Source: an uncultured Pseudomonadales bacterium (GTDB taxonomy: Bacteria; Pseudomonadota; Gammaproteobacteria; Pseudomonadales; Porticoccaceae). Taken from it: a stretch of DNA of 64,000 bases. Positions 1 to 10,361 of this stretch are shown piece after piece; position 1 is the first letter of the stretch, and each line of letters opens with the position of its first letter. The DNA lies in NCBI GenBank assembly GCA_943788445.1, contig CALSQH010000002.1, positions 62,001 through 126,000 on the forward strand, given 5' to 3'. The notes beneath the pieces are model-generated. The model had not been told where the DNA came from. It saw nothing but the letters and a program-made list of their open reading frames with translations, and did not search any database. Position numbers and translations under genes: made by a program.

Positions 1-454
1 GAGCCAAAAATCCATACATGGTTGACCACAGGCCATAACCTTTAATCGGCAGAATAATTTTTTCGATACCCTGCTCGCCTTTTACTATATATACACTTGA
101 GTATTTGGCGCGACGCTTGATCTTGGCGATATCTTCATCGCCACTCAGTTCAACGGAAAGTGCAGGATCTTTCGAGGCTTTGCGTTGATCATAAGTTGCC
201 GCATCAACCGCATCGGTAAAACGACCGGTTTCCATATCGACGATACGGGTAGTGATCTGCTCAAACTGAGTCTCGACATCTACGCCTTCTTTCAGCAGTC
301 CTGCCGAGGCGAGAATATTGGTTTTCAAGTCGAGCAGCTTATTGGCTTGCTGTGCTGGACGCAGCATTACCGCTGCACTGGATACCACAATTGCACAGAC
401 TACGCAGAGCAGTGTGGCAACGCCAAAGGTTTTCTTAATAGAGTCATTAGCCAC
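1..454 (-). CDS. nqrC: Na+-translocating NADH-quinone reductase subunit C (partial)
   Basis: This is the N-terminal part of the FMN-carrying NqrC subunit of the sodium-pumping NADH:ubiquinone oxidoreductase in the inner membrane. About 151 residues are visible and the rest lies beyond the left edge. The frame opens with GTG at 454, then a short basic stretch and one hydrophobic segment ([19 protein letters not shown]) ending in LRPAQQAN, as in NqrC. An AAAAGGAG ribosome site lies about 9 bases upstream. The GTG overlaps the end of nqrB (GTGGCTAA, 8 bases), so the two are probably translationally coupled. The covalent-FMN threonine near the C-terminus is not in the window. Identification rests on sequence recognition plus the adjacent nqrB and nqrA. 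Confidence 0.93.
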   Translation of the reverse strand, partial: MANDSIKKTFGVATLLCVVCAIVVSSAAVMLRPAQQANKLLDLKTNILASAGLLKEGVDVETQFEQITTRIVDMETGRFTDAVDAATYDQRKASKDPALSVELSGDEDIAKIKRRAKYSSVYIVKGEQGIEKIILPIKGYGLWSTMYGFLA

Positions 455-1640
455 GGGCAAGTCTCCTTTTGATATTGCTTTGAACCACAACGTGATCAAT
501 CAATGGCGCAAATAGGTTGGCAAACAGAATCGCCAGCATCATCCCTTCCGGGAAGGCTGGGTTTACCACACGAATCAGAATCACCATCACACCGATAAGT
601 ATGCCGTACCAGAGTTTACCAGTATTGGTCATCGAAGCTGATACGGGATCAGTGGCCATAAAGATTGCACCAAAGGCGAAACCACCAATTACCCAGTGCC
701 AGTAGAATGGCAGAGCAAACATTGGGTTGGTCGACTCAATGCTGTTAAACAGCATCGACAGCAGTCCCGAGCCAATAAGTACACCGGCGATAATTCTCCA
801 AGAGGCTATTTTCATCACAAGCAACATGGCTGCGCCAATCAAAATAGCTAGAGTTGAAGTCTCACCAATTGAGCCGTGAACAGTCCCGACAAAGGCCTGC
901 ATCCAAGTAGTGCCGGCCTCTAGAGCAGCAACACCGGCAGAGGCAGCGACGGAAAGCATGGTTGCACCAGTCTCGCCATCGACAGCAGTCCATACCGCAT
1001 CACCAGACATATAGGCTGGGTAGGCGAAGTAGAGGAATGCGCGACCGGTTAAGGCCGGGTTAAGGAAGTTTTTGCCGGTACCGCCAAAAATTTCTTTACC
1101 GATAACAATACCAAAGCTAATACCGACAGCGACCATCCACAGGGGGAGATCTGGAGGACAGCAGAGTGCAAATAAGACCGAGGTTACAAAAAAGCCTTCG
1201 TTTACTTCGTGACCGCGAACACTGGCAAACAGTACTTCCCAGAATCCACCGACAATAAAAGTGACCATATAAATAGGCACGAAGTAAGCAGCACCATGAA
1301 TCAGGTTGTCCCAGATCGAGGTTGAGTCATAACCGGCCAGCATATTGATAAATACACCGCGCAGGCCTTCCTGCGAGACCATGCCGATCTCAGCCATAAT
1401 GGTGTTGGCTTGAAAACCTACGTTCCACATACCGAAGAACATGGTTGGGAAAGTGGCCAACCAAACAGTAATCATCACTCGCTTAAGATCAATAGCATCG
1501 CGAACATGGGAACTGTTTTTAGTCACATCTGCGGGTTTAAACAGACCCGTGTCAACGGCTTCGAAAAGCGCGTACATTTTCTCCCACTTACCGCCTTTGT
1601 GAAAATGTGGTTCTAATTTATCTAGAAGATTGCGAATCAT
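447..1640 (-). CDS. nqrB: Na+-translocating NADH-quinone reductase subunit B
   Basis: Membrane subunit of Na+-NQR, which couples electron transfer from NADH to ubiquinone with sodium export. It is about 397 residues with roughly ten hydrophobic segments. The flavinylation motif DGETGAT sits near residues 221-227; Thr227 is the expected site of phosphoester-linked FMN. An upstream in-frame start at 1661 exists, but I chose ATG 1638-1640 because GGAGGG lies about 8 bases before it and the N-terminus [13 protein letters not shown] is typical of the family. The start falls 4 bases after the nqrA stop, so the genes form one operon. Confidence 0.96.
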   Translation of the reverse strand: MIRNLLDKLEPHFHKGGKWEKMYALFEAVDTGLFKPADVTKNSSHVRDAIDLKRVMITVWLATFPTMFFGMWNVGFQANTIMAEIGMVSQEGLRGVFINMLAGYDSTSIWDNLIHGAAYFVPIYMVTFIVGGFWEVLFASVRGHEVNEGFFVTSVLFALCCPPDLPLWMVAVGISFGIVIGKEIFGGTGKNFLNPALTGRAFLYFAYPAYMSGDAVWTAVDGETGATMLSVAASAGVAALEAGTTWMQAFVGTVHGSIGETSTLAILIGAAMLLVMKIASWRIIAGVLIGSGLLSMLFNSIESTNPMFALPFYWHWVIGGFAFGAIFMATDPVSASMTNTGKLWYGILIGVMVILIRVVNPAFPEGMMLAILFANLFAPLIDHVVVQSNIKRRLARG

Positions 1641-1644
1641 CGTC

Positions 1645-2985
1645 TTAACCCTCCTTCTCAATTCTGGTCAAATTATCACGCAGGATGCGGCCGTATTCGT
1701 ATTTGCCGACACAGACATAGGTGTAAAGACCAACATCGTCTTCATCCAATTCCAGACAGCCAAGCTTCTGCGCCATATCTGTATCACCGACAATTAATGA
1801 ACGCAGCAGTTGAATCGGCAAGATATCCAGTGCAGTGACTTTTTCGTAACCACCGACTGGCACCATGGCGCGTTCGCTGCCGTTAGTGCTAGAGGTCATA
1901 TTGAATAACTTCTTGGTCAGTGCAGAAATATAGATAGGCAGTGACGAATGATTGTTTACACCAGCACGCAGATAATGCAGCAACGGACGCTCACGTCCCT
2001 CGCGAATCACTGATACCTGACTGTGATAACGACCTAGGAAGGCAAATGCACCAGCCGCTTTCCGGCCAGAGAGAACCGAACCGGAGATAATGCGGTTTTC
2101 GTCATTCTTTAATTCGCCGATCACCAACTGATTGAGGTTTGCACCTAATCGAGTCTTAAATAAACGCGGGGCATTAACCTGTGGGCCACCCAGCGCAACA
2201 ACACGACTATCGTCAACCACGCCAGTGGTAAACAGTGCGCCGAAAGCGATGACATCTTGATAACCAATGGTCCAGACTGATTTGTCTGCACTAACGGGGT
2301 CAATATGGTGAATATGGGTACCGGCTAGACCTGCGGGGTGCGGGCCAGAGAAAACATGTCCCTGAACACCGTCGAGATCGGCACCGGGAACCGTGGTATT
2401 GGGTGCGGCACAGAGATGAACTGGGCCGTCAGTCAGACGGGTCAACAACTTTAAGCCATTGGCAAAGTCTTCACTGCGCTGGGCAATAATCACTTCCGGG
2501 TCAGCCGCCAATGGATTGGTGTCCATAGCAGTGACAAATATTGATGCCGGGCTCGCCTCTGGTGCAGGCACTCTGGCATAGGGGCGAGTGCGCAGAGCAA
2601 CCCACTGACCTGAGTTAACTAGATTCTCAACCACAACACTGCGCTCTAAAGAAGCAAGCTGGTCTGATTGAAAGCTGGGAAACTGTTCTTTATCACTACC
2701 GTCGACATCAATCACGAGGGATTGAAACACTCGACGTTCGCCGCGATTAACCGCAACCACAACGCCGCAAGCTGGCGCAGTGTACTTTACTCCGTCAGTT
2801 TTTTTATCAGTAAACAGTAGTTGACCCAATGCAACGCGATCACCTTCGCGCACGGCCATGGTTGGCTTCATTCCTGGGTAATCAGAACCGACTACCGCAA
2901 CCTGGCTTATTACTGGGCCATCGTGAATAACCTGCTCTGGCTTACCAGCTATGGGCAGGTCTAATCCGCGACGGATTTTTATCAT
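1645..2985 (-). CDS. nqrA: Na+-translocating NADH-quinone reductase subunit A
   Basis: NqrA, the peripheral cytoplasmic subunit associated with the ubiquinone-reacting side of Na+-NQR. It has 446 residues, the usual length. The N-terminus [20 protein letters not shown] is diagnostic, and a barrel-sandwich region ([20 protein letters not shown]) and the C-terminal [15 protein letters not shown] are also family features. It is the first gene of the nqr operon, with nqrB and nqrC following in tight spacing. Having this complex instead of, or besides, proton-pumping complex I fits a marine organism. Confidence 0.97.
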   Translation of the reverse strand: MIKIRRGLDLPIAGKPEQVIHDGPVISQVAVVGSDYPGMKPTMAVREGDRVALGQLLFTDKKTDGVKYTAPACGVVVAVNRGERRVFQSLVIDVDGSDKEQFPSFQSDQLASLERSVVVENLVNSGQWVALRTRPYARVPAPEASPASIFVTAMDTNPLAADPEVIIAQRSEDFANGLKLLTRLTDGPVHLCAAPNTTVPGADLDGVQGHVFSGPHPAGLAGTHIHHIDPVSADKSVWTIGYQDVIAFGALFTTGVVDDSRVVALGGPQVNAPRLFKTRLGANLNQLVIGELKNDENRIISGSVLSGRKAAGAFAFLGRYHSQVSVIREGRERPLLHYLRAGVNNHSSLPIYISALTKKLFNMTSSTNGSERAMVPVGGYEKVTALDILPIQLLRSLIVGDTDMAQKLGCLELDEDDVGLYTYVCVGKYEYGRILRDNLTRIEKEG

Positions 2986-3135
2986 AGGAAATACCTAATA
3001 CTTAATAATTAAGGTTTGAGTTACACAACTGAAAAAACCATTACCCCAACACTATTTGCTCAGGCCAAACGTAATTTCAGTTTTGCTGTCGGCACACAGA
3101 TGACGTGCTATGTTCACCGAAAAAGATCGGGCGGG

Positions 3136-3164
3136 ATTATAAAGGTCTAAGCCCTTTGATTCCA
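3136..3164 (-). promoter_or_regulatory. Possible nqr operon promoter
   Basis: On the minus strand a perfect TATAAT (3141-3136) lies about 150 bases before nqrA, with a poor -35 match (TGGAAT, 3164-3159) at 17-base spacing. This is a pattern match only. Confidence 0.3.
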
Positions 3165-3302
3165 GTCTCAAAAGGGGGTAGATAACCTAAAGTTTTCAAT
3201 ATCAGATATAAATAATCTTGGCAGAGCCCATTTGTGCTCAAGAATCTATTTTTTAGGGGCCATTATTTAACACCAAGGCGCACACAAAGTTACTCGTCGA
3301 AA

Positions 3303-3340
3303 AAAAAGACCCGCCGATTAAACAACCGACGGGTCTTTTT
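3303..3340 (-). terminator. Rho-independent terminator of gap
   Basis: An 11-bp stem (AAAAAGACCCG pairing with CGGGTCTTTTT) extends past one mismatch and encloses a 10-base loop. It lies 18 bases after the gap stop codon. The flanking A-run on the plus strand gives a U-run in the minus-strand transcript. The T-run on the other side would also allow bidirectional action. Confidence 0.85.
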
Positions 3341-3358
3341 AATACTGCAAAGTTAGCT

Positions 3359-4819
3359 TTAGTTCTGCTTTGGATAGCTAGGCCAGATAACCCCAGCAAA
3401 GGTCTCCAAACAGCGCACGACCTGACAGCTATAGCCAAACTCATTATCGTACCAGCAGTAGAGAACGCAGCTTTTACCCTCGACAATCGTCGCCTGGGAA
3501 TCCAACACACAGGCCTGTCTCGAACCGACGAAGTCAGTAGATACCGCCTCGGTAGAAATGGTGTAGCCTATCTGCTGTTGTAATTCTGAGTGCAAAGCCT
3601 TCTGGCGCATAAACTCATTCAACTCATCGACAGTAGTCTCGCGCCCCAGCTGCAGATTGAGGATTGCCATAGACACATTTGGGGTAGGCACACGAATTGC
3701 GTTACCCGTCAGCTTGCCCTTTAGTTCAGGAATGACTTTGGCCACTGCCTTGGCAGCACCCGTCGACGTAAGCACCATATTTAATGCAGCGCTGCGACCA
3801 CGGCGATCACCGGTGTGATAGTTGTCGATCAGATTTTGGTCGTTGGTGTAGGCATGCACAGTTTCAACATGGCCACTGTTAACACCAAATTCATCCATAA
3901 TACATTTTAAGACCGGCACAATCGCATTGGTGGTACAGGAGGCCGCTGAAATAATCTTGCGATCAGGTGTGATCTCATCATGATTAACCCCATAGACAAT
4001 ATTCGGAATATTATCACCTGCCGGTGCAGTCAATAACACTTTAGAGGTACCCGGGCGCAGATGCCCTTCGAGACCCGCATTGTCTTTCCAGACACCAGTG
4101 TTATCAACAATCAGTGCATTTTTAATCCCATATTCGGTGTAATCAATTTCCGCCGGAGAATTAGCATAGATCACCTTGACCGGATTACCGTTGATGACCA
4201 GTGTATTCTCATTTTCAAGCACCCGAATAGTGCCTTTAAAAGAGCCGTGTACCGAGTCCCGCCGCAATAGCGCCGCACGCTTTTCAAGGTCGTGATCATT
4301 GTTACTCTTGCGAATAACAATTGCGCGCAAGCGCAACACATCGCCACCCCCAGCTTTGTCCACCAGAATACGAGCCACCAATCGGCCGATACGCCCAAAG
4401 CCATAGAGAACCACATCTTGCGGTTCCGGCAGTGGTTTAACATCTGAGCCGATAATGTCTTGCAGTTCATCTCTGACAAATTCGTCCATACTCCGGCCAT
4501 TTCCCAGACTCTGATATTTGACCACCATTTTGCCAAGATCCAGATGAGCGGGCCCCAACTGCAGTTTGGCGATCGCTTCGATCATGGGCGACGAGTCAAA
4601 TTCGGACAGTTCATTCTGCTCGACCTGACGCACTCTGCGGTGCGCCTTCATCAGGTCGATGACCGACTTGTTGACCATGCTGTTGCCATACATATAGGTT
4701 GAAACATTACGTTCGCGATAGAGCTTGCCAATTATCGGGATCATCCCTTCAGCAAGGGCTTCGCGCTGTTTCCAGTCTTTGAAAAAATCATTGGGTGTGG
4801 GGCGATTCTGTTCTGTCAC
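3359..4819 (-). CDS. gap: Glyceraldehyde-3-phosphate dehydrogenase (long form)
   Basis: A phosphorylating GAPDH-family enzyme, here 486 residues. About the first 125 residues are an extension not found in ordinary 330-residue GapA. The NAD-binding Rossmann motif (VVLYGFGRIGRLVARIL) follows, then the catalytic cysteine in SAASCTTNAIVP and the conserved WYDNEFGYS near the end. The start is GTG with AAGGA about 10 bases upstream. Long GAPDHs of this type sit beside mfd in Pseudomonas and relatives (from memory). Whether it works mainly in glycolysis or gluconeogenesis cannot be read from the sequence. It is divergent from mfd. Confidence 0.92.
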   Translation of the reverse strand: MTEQNRPTPNDFFKDWKQREALAEGMIPIIGKLYRERNVSTYMYGNSMVNKSVIDLMKAHRRVRQVEQNELSEFDSSPMIEAIAKLQLGPAHLDLGKMVVKYQSLGNGRSMDEFVRDELQDIIGSDVKPLPEPQDVVLYGFGRIGRLVARILVDKAGGGDVLRLRAIVIRKSNNDHDLEKRAALLRRDSVHGSFKGTIRVLENENTLVINGNPVKVIYANSPAEIDYTEYGIKNALIVDNTGVWKDNAGLEGHLRPGTSKVLLTAPAGDNIPNIVYGVNHDEITPDRKIISAASCTTNAIVPVLKCIMDEFGVNSGHVETVHAYTNDQNLIDNYHTGDRRGRSAALNMVLTSTGAAKAVAKVIPELKGKLTGNAIRVPTPNVSMAILNLQLGRETTVDELNEFMRQKALHSELQQQIGYTISTEAVSTDFVGSRQACVLDSQATIVEGKSCVLYCWYDNEFGYSCQVVRCLETFAGVIWPSYPKQN

Positions 4820-5024
4820 TATGCGGGTCCTTTTAATCCGTTTTAAGAAATTACATGCCCCATTAGTATAGACACTGAAACCACTTTTATAGGTTTACTT
4901 CAGTCCATAGAGAATATTCCTATTATCAATAGTCCCAGCCGAGTAAAATGCCCCGACAAAAAAATACGCCGCCGCACCCAAGGGTGTTCAAGGCTGTATA
5001 ACACAGACTAACAATGCAGGTTTT

Positions 5025-8000
5025 ATGACACTCCTCAATCTCAGCACAGCCGCTAAACCCGGAGACAAAAATCACTGGGGCGAACTTCAAGCGGCGGGCC
5101 GCGCACTGGCTATCGCAGAAGCAGCCTGCCAATTTGACGGACTCAGTGTTCTGATAACTGAAACCGCGCGCGAGGCGGCTGCCCAGAATAGAACGCTGAA
5201 ATTTTTCACGGCTGAACAGGGTCTTGAGATTTTGACTTTCCCAGACTGGGAAACCCTGCCCTATGATATTTTCTCGCCACATCAGGATATTGTCTCAGCG
5301 CGTTTGCAAACTCTGGCCAATCTGCCCAATACCAAACAGGCCCTGCTGATAGTCCCACTGCCAACACTAATGCACCGTCTGGCACCGATCGGCTTTATTG
5401 CCTCTCGCACCTTTTCTTACCAAGTCGGGGCAGACCTCGACCGCGACGAGCTCAAAGATCAGCTAACCAGAGCCGGTTACCAACGAGTAGATACCGTTTA
5501 TGAACACGGTGAATATGCATTCCGCGGATCACTGATCGACATCTATCCGATGGGTGCAACACAGCCGCTGCGTATTGATCTACTCGATGATGAGATTGAA
5601 AGCCTGCGACTGTTTGATGCGGAGTCTCAGAGAACCTCAGAAAATGTTGCGCAAATCCAACTGCTACCAGCGCGGGAGTTTCCTCTCGATAAACAGGCCA
5701 CCAATCTATTCTTGAATAATTGGCATGAAAACTTTGATGTCGATGCGTCAAAATGCCCAGTCTATCGCGATATCAATGATGGCATTGCACCGCAGGGTAT
5801 AGAGTACTATTTAAGCCTGTTTTTTGACCAGACTGCCAATCTCTTTGATTATATGCCCGCTAAGACTCAACTGTTTAGTCATGTGGGTATTGAAGAAGCC
5901 GCAGAAACCTTTTGGCAAGATGTTAAATCGCGCTATACCGAATACGGTGTCGATCCAACCCGCCCTATTCTGCCACCCAAACAACTCTTTTTAGCGGTCG
6001 AGGAAGTCTTCCAGCAGATTAAAAAACTGCCACGCACCGAGATTGATCGACAGGCTGTTGCAGAAAAGGCGGGCAGCCAAAACATTAACCTGCGCGCGAT
6101 TCCCGATATCGCCGTGAATGCAAAATTAAGTAACCCTCTTATTAAGCTCGAAGACTTTCTACTCAGCTTTACTGGCCGGGTTTTATTCTGCGCTGAATCC
6201 GCAGGGCGTCGCGAAGTCCTTGCTGAAATGCTTAAAAAAATTGGCGTTGTTGCCAGCGAGGCCCAGCACTGGCAAGAATTTCTCGACACAGATCATCAAT
6301 ACGCGGTAACCACCTACCCGATTGATCAGGGTGTTTACTGCCCACAACAGGGTATCTGCCTAATCACTGAGGGTGAGCTATTTGGCCAGCAGGTTATGCA
6401 GCGTCGTCGCCGCTCAAAGGCCTCGGAATCACCCGACTATATTTTCAAAAGTCTTGCAGAACTTGAGCATGGCGCGCCAGTGGTGCATATGGATCATGGG
6501 GTTGGCCGCTATCAAGGCTTGGTCACCCTCGAAGTCGACAAATCGACTCAAGAGTTTTTAATGCTGGTCTATGCCAACGATGCAAAACTCTATGTACCGG
6601 TTTCATCGCTACATCTTATCAGCCGCTTTGGTGGCGGCGATCAATCAATGGCCCCACTGCATAAACTCGGGACGGACAAATGGGTTAAGGCAAAAGAGAA
6701 GGCGATTAAACAGGTACGCGATACCGCGGCAGAATTACTTGATATCTATGCGCGACGTGCGGCTCGAACCGGTTTCGCCTGTGCCGACAACGAAGAGGAT
6801 TACCGCAAGTTCAGCAGTGATTTTCCCTTTGAGGAAACTGGCGATCAACGTGAAGCCATTGAGGCGGTGCGCCGCGATTTGCTTAGCCCACAGCCGATGG
6901 ATCGTCTCGTTTGCGGCGATGTTGGCTTTGGCAAAACTGAAGTGGCCATGCGCGCCGCATTTACCTCGGTATCGAGTGGCAAGCAGGTAGTGGTTCTAGT
7001 GCCCACCACCCTACTCGCCCACCAGCATCTGAAAAATTTCCGTGATCGATTTGCCAACTGGCCTGTTGTCGTTGAAGAACTGTCGCGTTTCCGCACCGCT
7101 CAGGAACAGGAACAGGTTATTGCCGATGCCGAGAGCGGTAAGGTAGATATCCTTATCAGTACCCACAAGCTACTGCATGCCAAAATCGATTTTAGACGTC
7201 TGGGACTGCTGATTATTGATGAAGAACATCGTTTTGGTGTGCGCCAAAAAGACAAGATAAAATCACTGCGCACCTCGATTGATATTCTCACCATGACCGC
7301 CACACCTATACCGCGCACACTCAACATGTCAATGCATGCGGTTCGTGATCTGTCCATTATTGCCACTCCCCCGGCGCGCCGCCTGTCGGTAAAAACCTTT
7401 ATCCGCCAACAGGAAGATCGCGTTACCCGCGAGGCGATACTGCGAGAAATCTTGCGCGGCGGTCAGGTCTACTTCTTACACAACGATGTGAAAAATATTC
7501 AGCGCATCGCTGACGACCTAAGACAGCTGGTGCCAGAGGCACGTATCAATGTAGCCCATGGGCAGATGCGTGAACGCCAACTGGAACAGGTGATGTCGGA
7601 CTTTTATCACCAGCGTTTCAATGTATTGGTATGCACCACAATTATTGAAACCGGCATCGACATTCCCAGTGCCAATACTATTTTGATTGAGCGCGCAGAC
7701 AAGTTTGGTCTGGCCCAACTGCATCAACTGCGCGGTCGTGTGGGTCGCTCCCACCACCAGGCCTACGCCTACCTGTTAACACCCCACCCAAAGGCGATGA
7801 CTGACGATGCTATCAAGCGCCTTGAAGCCATATCTGCCGCCGACCATCTGGGTTCCGGCTTTACACTGGCCACCAATGATTTGGAAATCCGTGGCGCTGG
7901 GGAATTGCTTGGCGAAGAACAGAGCGGTCATATTCAAGCGATCGGATTTACTCTGTATATGGAAATGCTCGAGCGGGCCGTTAAGACGATCAAGGAAGGT

Positions 8001-8480
8001 AAGCAACCAGAACTGGGGGCGGGATTAGATCAGGGTATAGAAGTTAATCTGCATCTGCCCGCGCTGATACCTGATGATTATTTGCCCGATGTAAATATGA
8101 GGCTAACCCTTTACAAGCGACTCGCCAACTGCCAAACCGATAGTCAGCTACATGAACTTCAGGTCGAGATGATCGATCGTTTTGGTCTGCTGCCCGACCC
8201 AGTGAAAACCTTATTCGAGTTGGCAAAACTGCGTCAAACCGGCGAACAGCTAGGGCTATTAAAAATTGAGGCAGGCCCCAATGGCGGCAGACTTAAGTTT
8301 AGCTCAGGTACTATTGTAGAGCCGATGACCATTATCAAAATGGTACAGGCACATCCAAGTATTTTCCGCTTGCAAAACAATGATCAACTGAGTTTCACTA
8401 TGCCTATGGAAAGCGCGATGGAGCGTGTAGACGGATTAACTGAGATTTTAAAACAGTTACTGCCGGAATCCAGTGAATAG
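5025..8480 (+). CDS. mfd: Transcription-repair coupling factor Mfd
   Basis: Mfd is an ATP-dependent translocase that removes RNA polymerase stalled at DNA lesions and recruits UvrA. At 1151 residues it is full length. The order is: UvrB-like N-terminal region (TFPDWETLPYDIFSPHQD near residue 70); the RNA-polymerase-interacting CarD-like domain near 485-560 (HGAPVVHMDHGVGRYQGL); the RecG-like helicase with Walker A GDVGFGKTEVA and DEEH box IIDEEHRFG; helicase motif VI (HQLRGRVGRS); and the C-terminal TRCF domain. It is transcribed away from gap, with about 205 bases between the divergent starts. Confidence 0.98.
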   Translation: MTLLNLSTAAKPGDKNHWGELQAAGRALAIAEAACQFDGLSVLITETAREAAAQNRTLKFFTAEQGLEILTFPDWETLPYDIFSPHQDIVSARLQTLANLPNTKQALLIVPLPTLMHRLAPIGFIASRTFSYQVGADLDRDELKDQLTRAGYQRVDTVYEHGEYAFRGSLIDIYPMGATQPLRIDLLDDEIESLRLFDAESQRTSENVAQIQLLPAREFPLDKQATNLFLNNWHENFDVDASKCPVYRDINDGIAPQGIEYYLSLFFDQTANLFDYMPAKTQLFSHVGIEEAAETFWQDVKSRYTEYGVDPTRPILPPKQLFLAVEEVFQQIKKLPRTEIDRQAVAEKAGSQNINLRAIPDIAVNAKLSNPLIKLEDFLLSFTGRVLFCAESAGRREVLAEMLKKIGVVASEAQHWQEFLDTDHQYAVTTYPIDQGVYCPQQGICLITEGELFGQQVMQRRRRSKASESPDYIFKSLAELEHGAPVVHMDHGVGRYQGLVTLEVDKSTQEFLMLVYANDAKLYVPVSSLHLISRFGGGDQSMAPLHKLGTDKWVKAKEKAIKQVRDTAAELLDIYARRAARTGFACADNEEDYRKFSSDFPFEETGDQREAIEAVRRDLLSPQPMDRLVCGDVGFGKTEVAMRAAFTSVSSGKQVVVLVPTTLLAHQHLKNFRDRFANWPVVVEELSRFRTAQEQEQVIADAESGKVDILISTHKLLHAKIDFRRLGLLIIDEEHRFGVRQKDKIKSLRTSIDILTMTATPIPRTLNMSMHAVRDLSIIATPPARRLSVKTFIRQQEDRVTREAILREILRGGQVYFLHNDVKNIQRIADDLRQLVPEARINVAHGQMRERQLEQVMSDFYHQRFNVLVCTTIIETGIDIPSANTILIERADKFGLAQLHQLRGRVGRSHHQAYAYLLTPHPKAMTDDAIKRLEAISAADHLGSGFTLATNDLEIRGAGELLGEEQSGHIQAIGFTLYMEMLERAVKTIKEGKQPELGAGLDQGIEVNLHLPALIPDDYLPDVNMRLTLYKRLANCQTDSQLHELQVEMIDRFGLLPDPVKTLFELAKLRQTGEQLGLLKIEAGPNGGRLKFSSGTIVEPMTIIKMVQAHPSIFRLQNNDQLSFTMPMESAMERVDGLTEILKQLLPESSE

Positions 8481-8529
8481 TGCGTTATAGACAGCCGTCA
8501 AATGACAGCAGCAAAGGGATAGCCTTAAG

Positions 8530-9681
8530 ATGAACAGAGATCAGCAGCAGAATACGCATCGGCGAACACAGAGTCTGTGGAAATTTGCCTGCCTATCGGC
8601 ACTGACACTCTCCAGCAGCCTGAGTCTAGGACAACAAACCAACGACCCAGAGCAGCCCTCTTCTTGGTATCAAGTTGAAGTGGTTATCTTTACCCAGCAA
8701 GGCTATATCGGCAATGAACAACCGCCAAGGAAATATACCCTCGACTTCCCAGAAAAATATGTGGAGTTACGCGACACTGGCTATATTGGCAGCAACTATC
8801 CACAGATTAATTACGATGCCACCAGAGATTCTGAGAGAGCAATACCCCTAGCGATTGTTGAAGACCCGGCACTGACTTTCTCATCGGCAATTCTAGAGTT
8901 CGACAATCTAAGCCCTGAACCTCTAGCTACTCCCCTGCTGGTTACTAGTGTTGCGATTGATCAGCCTTCTGCGAAAGAGCCGGTCTATATTCCAGAATAT
9001 GAAAAGCCTTTCGTCAAACTCGACAAACAATATCGCGACCTTAATGAAAGCACCAGAGCCCTAGATCGCCGCGCAAAATACAATGTGGTTTTTCATGAAG
9101 CCTGGCGCTTTTCAGCGGATGAAAATGCAGACGACCCCTGGGTGATTATCAAAGCCGGAAAACACTACCAAGATCGCTACGAAATTGAAGGCAGTCTGCG
9201 TTTTTATAAGTCCCGATTCCTGCATTTTCAATCTGACCTGTGGCTTTTAGGCTTTGACGACCCCAATGAGTCTGCAACCATGATTAAGTTGCCAGCCTTT
9301 CCGGAAATACCTCTGCAGAGTTTAAGTGACGGACGCGAGACACTTGAAATTGCTATTGATGAGTCTGAGGTTGAGAGTTTATTCTTTGATGCTCCTCCCG
9401 CTCAAATTCAAAAAAAGAAAAATAAGCCCAAAGAGTTGCGCACAGAGATGGACGCTGAAATCGAAGCCGTAGACCCAGAGCTACCAACCAGCTACCCGAT
9501 TTCGACACTGTGGATATTTGATCAATCGAAACGCCTAGAAAAGCAACAGAGCTATTATCTAGACCATCCGAAAATGGGCATTTTAGTCACAATCAAATCC
9601 CATGAGGTAGAGATTACCAACCCACCCGAAGATATCGAGTCAGCTGATGCAAAAACTATTGAACCGAACTCGGCTCAATAA
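8530..9681 (+). CDS. CsiV-like peptidoglycan-binding protein
   Basis: A 383-residue exported protein with an N-terminal signal sequence (hydrophobic run around residues 18-35, ending near SLG-QQ). The WYQVEVVIFTQ block soon after the signal and the C-terminal block with LDHPKMGILVTI are characteristic of the CsiV family. In Vibrio cholerae, CsiV supports D-amino-acid sensitivity by acting with the lipoprotein LpoA on penicillin-binding protein 1a. The position downstream of mfd matches the CsiV gene in Pseudomonas as I remember it. Its last 26 bases overlap the 3' end of the convergent lipocalin gene. Function here is by family only. Confidence 0.8.
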   Translation: MNRDQQQNTHRRTQSLWKFACLSALTLSSSLSLGQQTNDPEQPSSWYQVEVVIFTQQGYIGNEQPPRKYTLDFPEKYVELRDTGYIGSNYPQINYDATRDSERAIPLAIVEDPALTFSSAILEFDNLSPEPLATPLLVTSVAIDQPSAKEPVYIPEYEKPFVKLDKQYRDLNESTRALDRRAKYNVVFHEAWRFSADENADDPWVIIKAGKHYQDRYEIEGSLRFYKSRFLHFQSDLWLLGFDDPNESATMIKLPAFPEIPLQSLSDGRETLEIAIDESEVESLFFDAPPAQIQKKKNKPKELRTEMDAEIEAVDPELPTSYPISTLWIFDQSKRLEKQQSYYLDHPKMGILVTIKSHEVEITNPPEDIESADAKTIEPNSAQ

Positions 9682-10222
9682 ATCGCGAACTAGCTTCTGC
9701 TCGACTGTTTAACTCTTGTTTGACAAAGATTAATCCCTCAGGATCAAATCCCAGCGCGGTAATACGCTGCAAAAAATGCTCTCGCAATTCCTGACTGATT
9801 TCTGGCGTCCTCGCCAACAACCATAAATAATCGGTGCTATTGCCGGCGATAAATGCGTACTGATAATCCACAGCATCCATTTCGAAGATAATATATGAAC
9901 CGTAAAAAGGCCCAAAGAAAGATACTTTTAAATGCCCGCGCTGTTCATCAGCAATAAAATAGGCTTTGCCTTCAGCGTCTTGCCAAGCACCCTCAACGTC
10001 TGAATAACCGCGATTGATAACCCTGACACCGCCATCTTCACGAAGAGAATAATCCGCCGTAACATTGCTCAAACCGCGCTCAAAAGAGTGATCGAGGCGC
10101 GCCACTTCATACCAGCGACCTAAATAACGCTGCTTATCAAAGCCGTTAATTGCATTGACACCCTCGGGAGAACCCAAACAGGCGGAAAGTAACAAACAGC
10201 TGAGTAAAATTCCTAGTCGCAT
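9656..10222 (-). CDS. blc: Outer-membrane lipocalin (Blc family lipoprotein)
   Basis: A bacterial lipocalin of 188 residues. It begins with a lipoprotein signal (MRLGILLSCLLLSACLG, lipobox LSAC), followed by the lipocalin signature region RYLGRWYEVARLDHSFERGL. Later family blocks are YIIFEMDAVDYQYAFIAG and YLWLLARTPEIS. Blc proteins are anchored in the outer membrane and bind fatty acids or lysophospholipids. I moved the start from the longer frame (10342) to ATG 10220-10222 because the signal peptide begins there. A second lipocalin lies at 55348-55908. The gene ends tail-to-tail with csiV, overlapping it by 26 bases. Confidence 0.9.
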   Translation of the reverse strand: MRLGILLSCLLLSACLGSPEGVNAINGFDKQRYLGRWYEVARLDHSFERGLSNVTADYSLREDGGVRVINRGYSDVEGAWQDAEGKAYFIADEQRGHLKVSFFGPFYGSYIIFEMDAVDYQYAFIAGNSTDYLWLLARTPEISQELREHFLQRITALGFDPEGLIFVKQELNSRAEASSRFIEPSSVQ

Positions 10223-10361
10223 CACAAACCTTTTTAAAATAGCCTCTAAATAAAACACCGCATAAAGCGGTGAATTATAATGCTGTAAACTACAGCGCGG
10301 TAAATTATAGCGCAAAGCAACAATCAGAATAAATCTAAGCAAACAAAGACTGAATAGTCCC

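Larger units (their letters stand above)
2986..3358. other. Intergenic region between nqrA and gap
   Basis: This stretch holds the nqr promoter region (minus strand) on its left and the gap terminator on its right. I see no convincing gene. A minus-strand -10-like TATAAT occurs at 3141-3136 with only a weak -35 (TGGAAT, 17-base spacer), so the nqr promoter is tentative. Confidence 0.5.

Noticed and set aside
3253..3510. Minus-strand 85-codon frame across the gap terminator
   Set aside because: It overlaps the gap 3' end in another frame and runs through the terminator hairpin.
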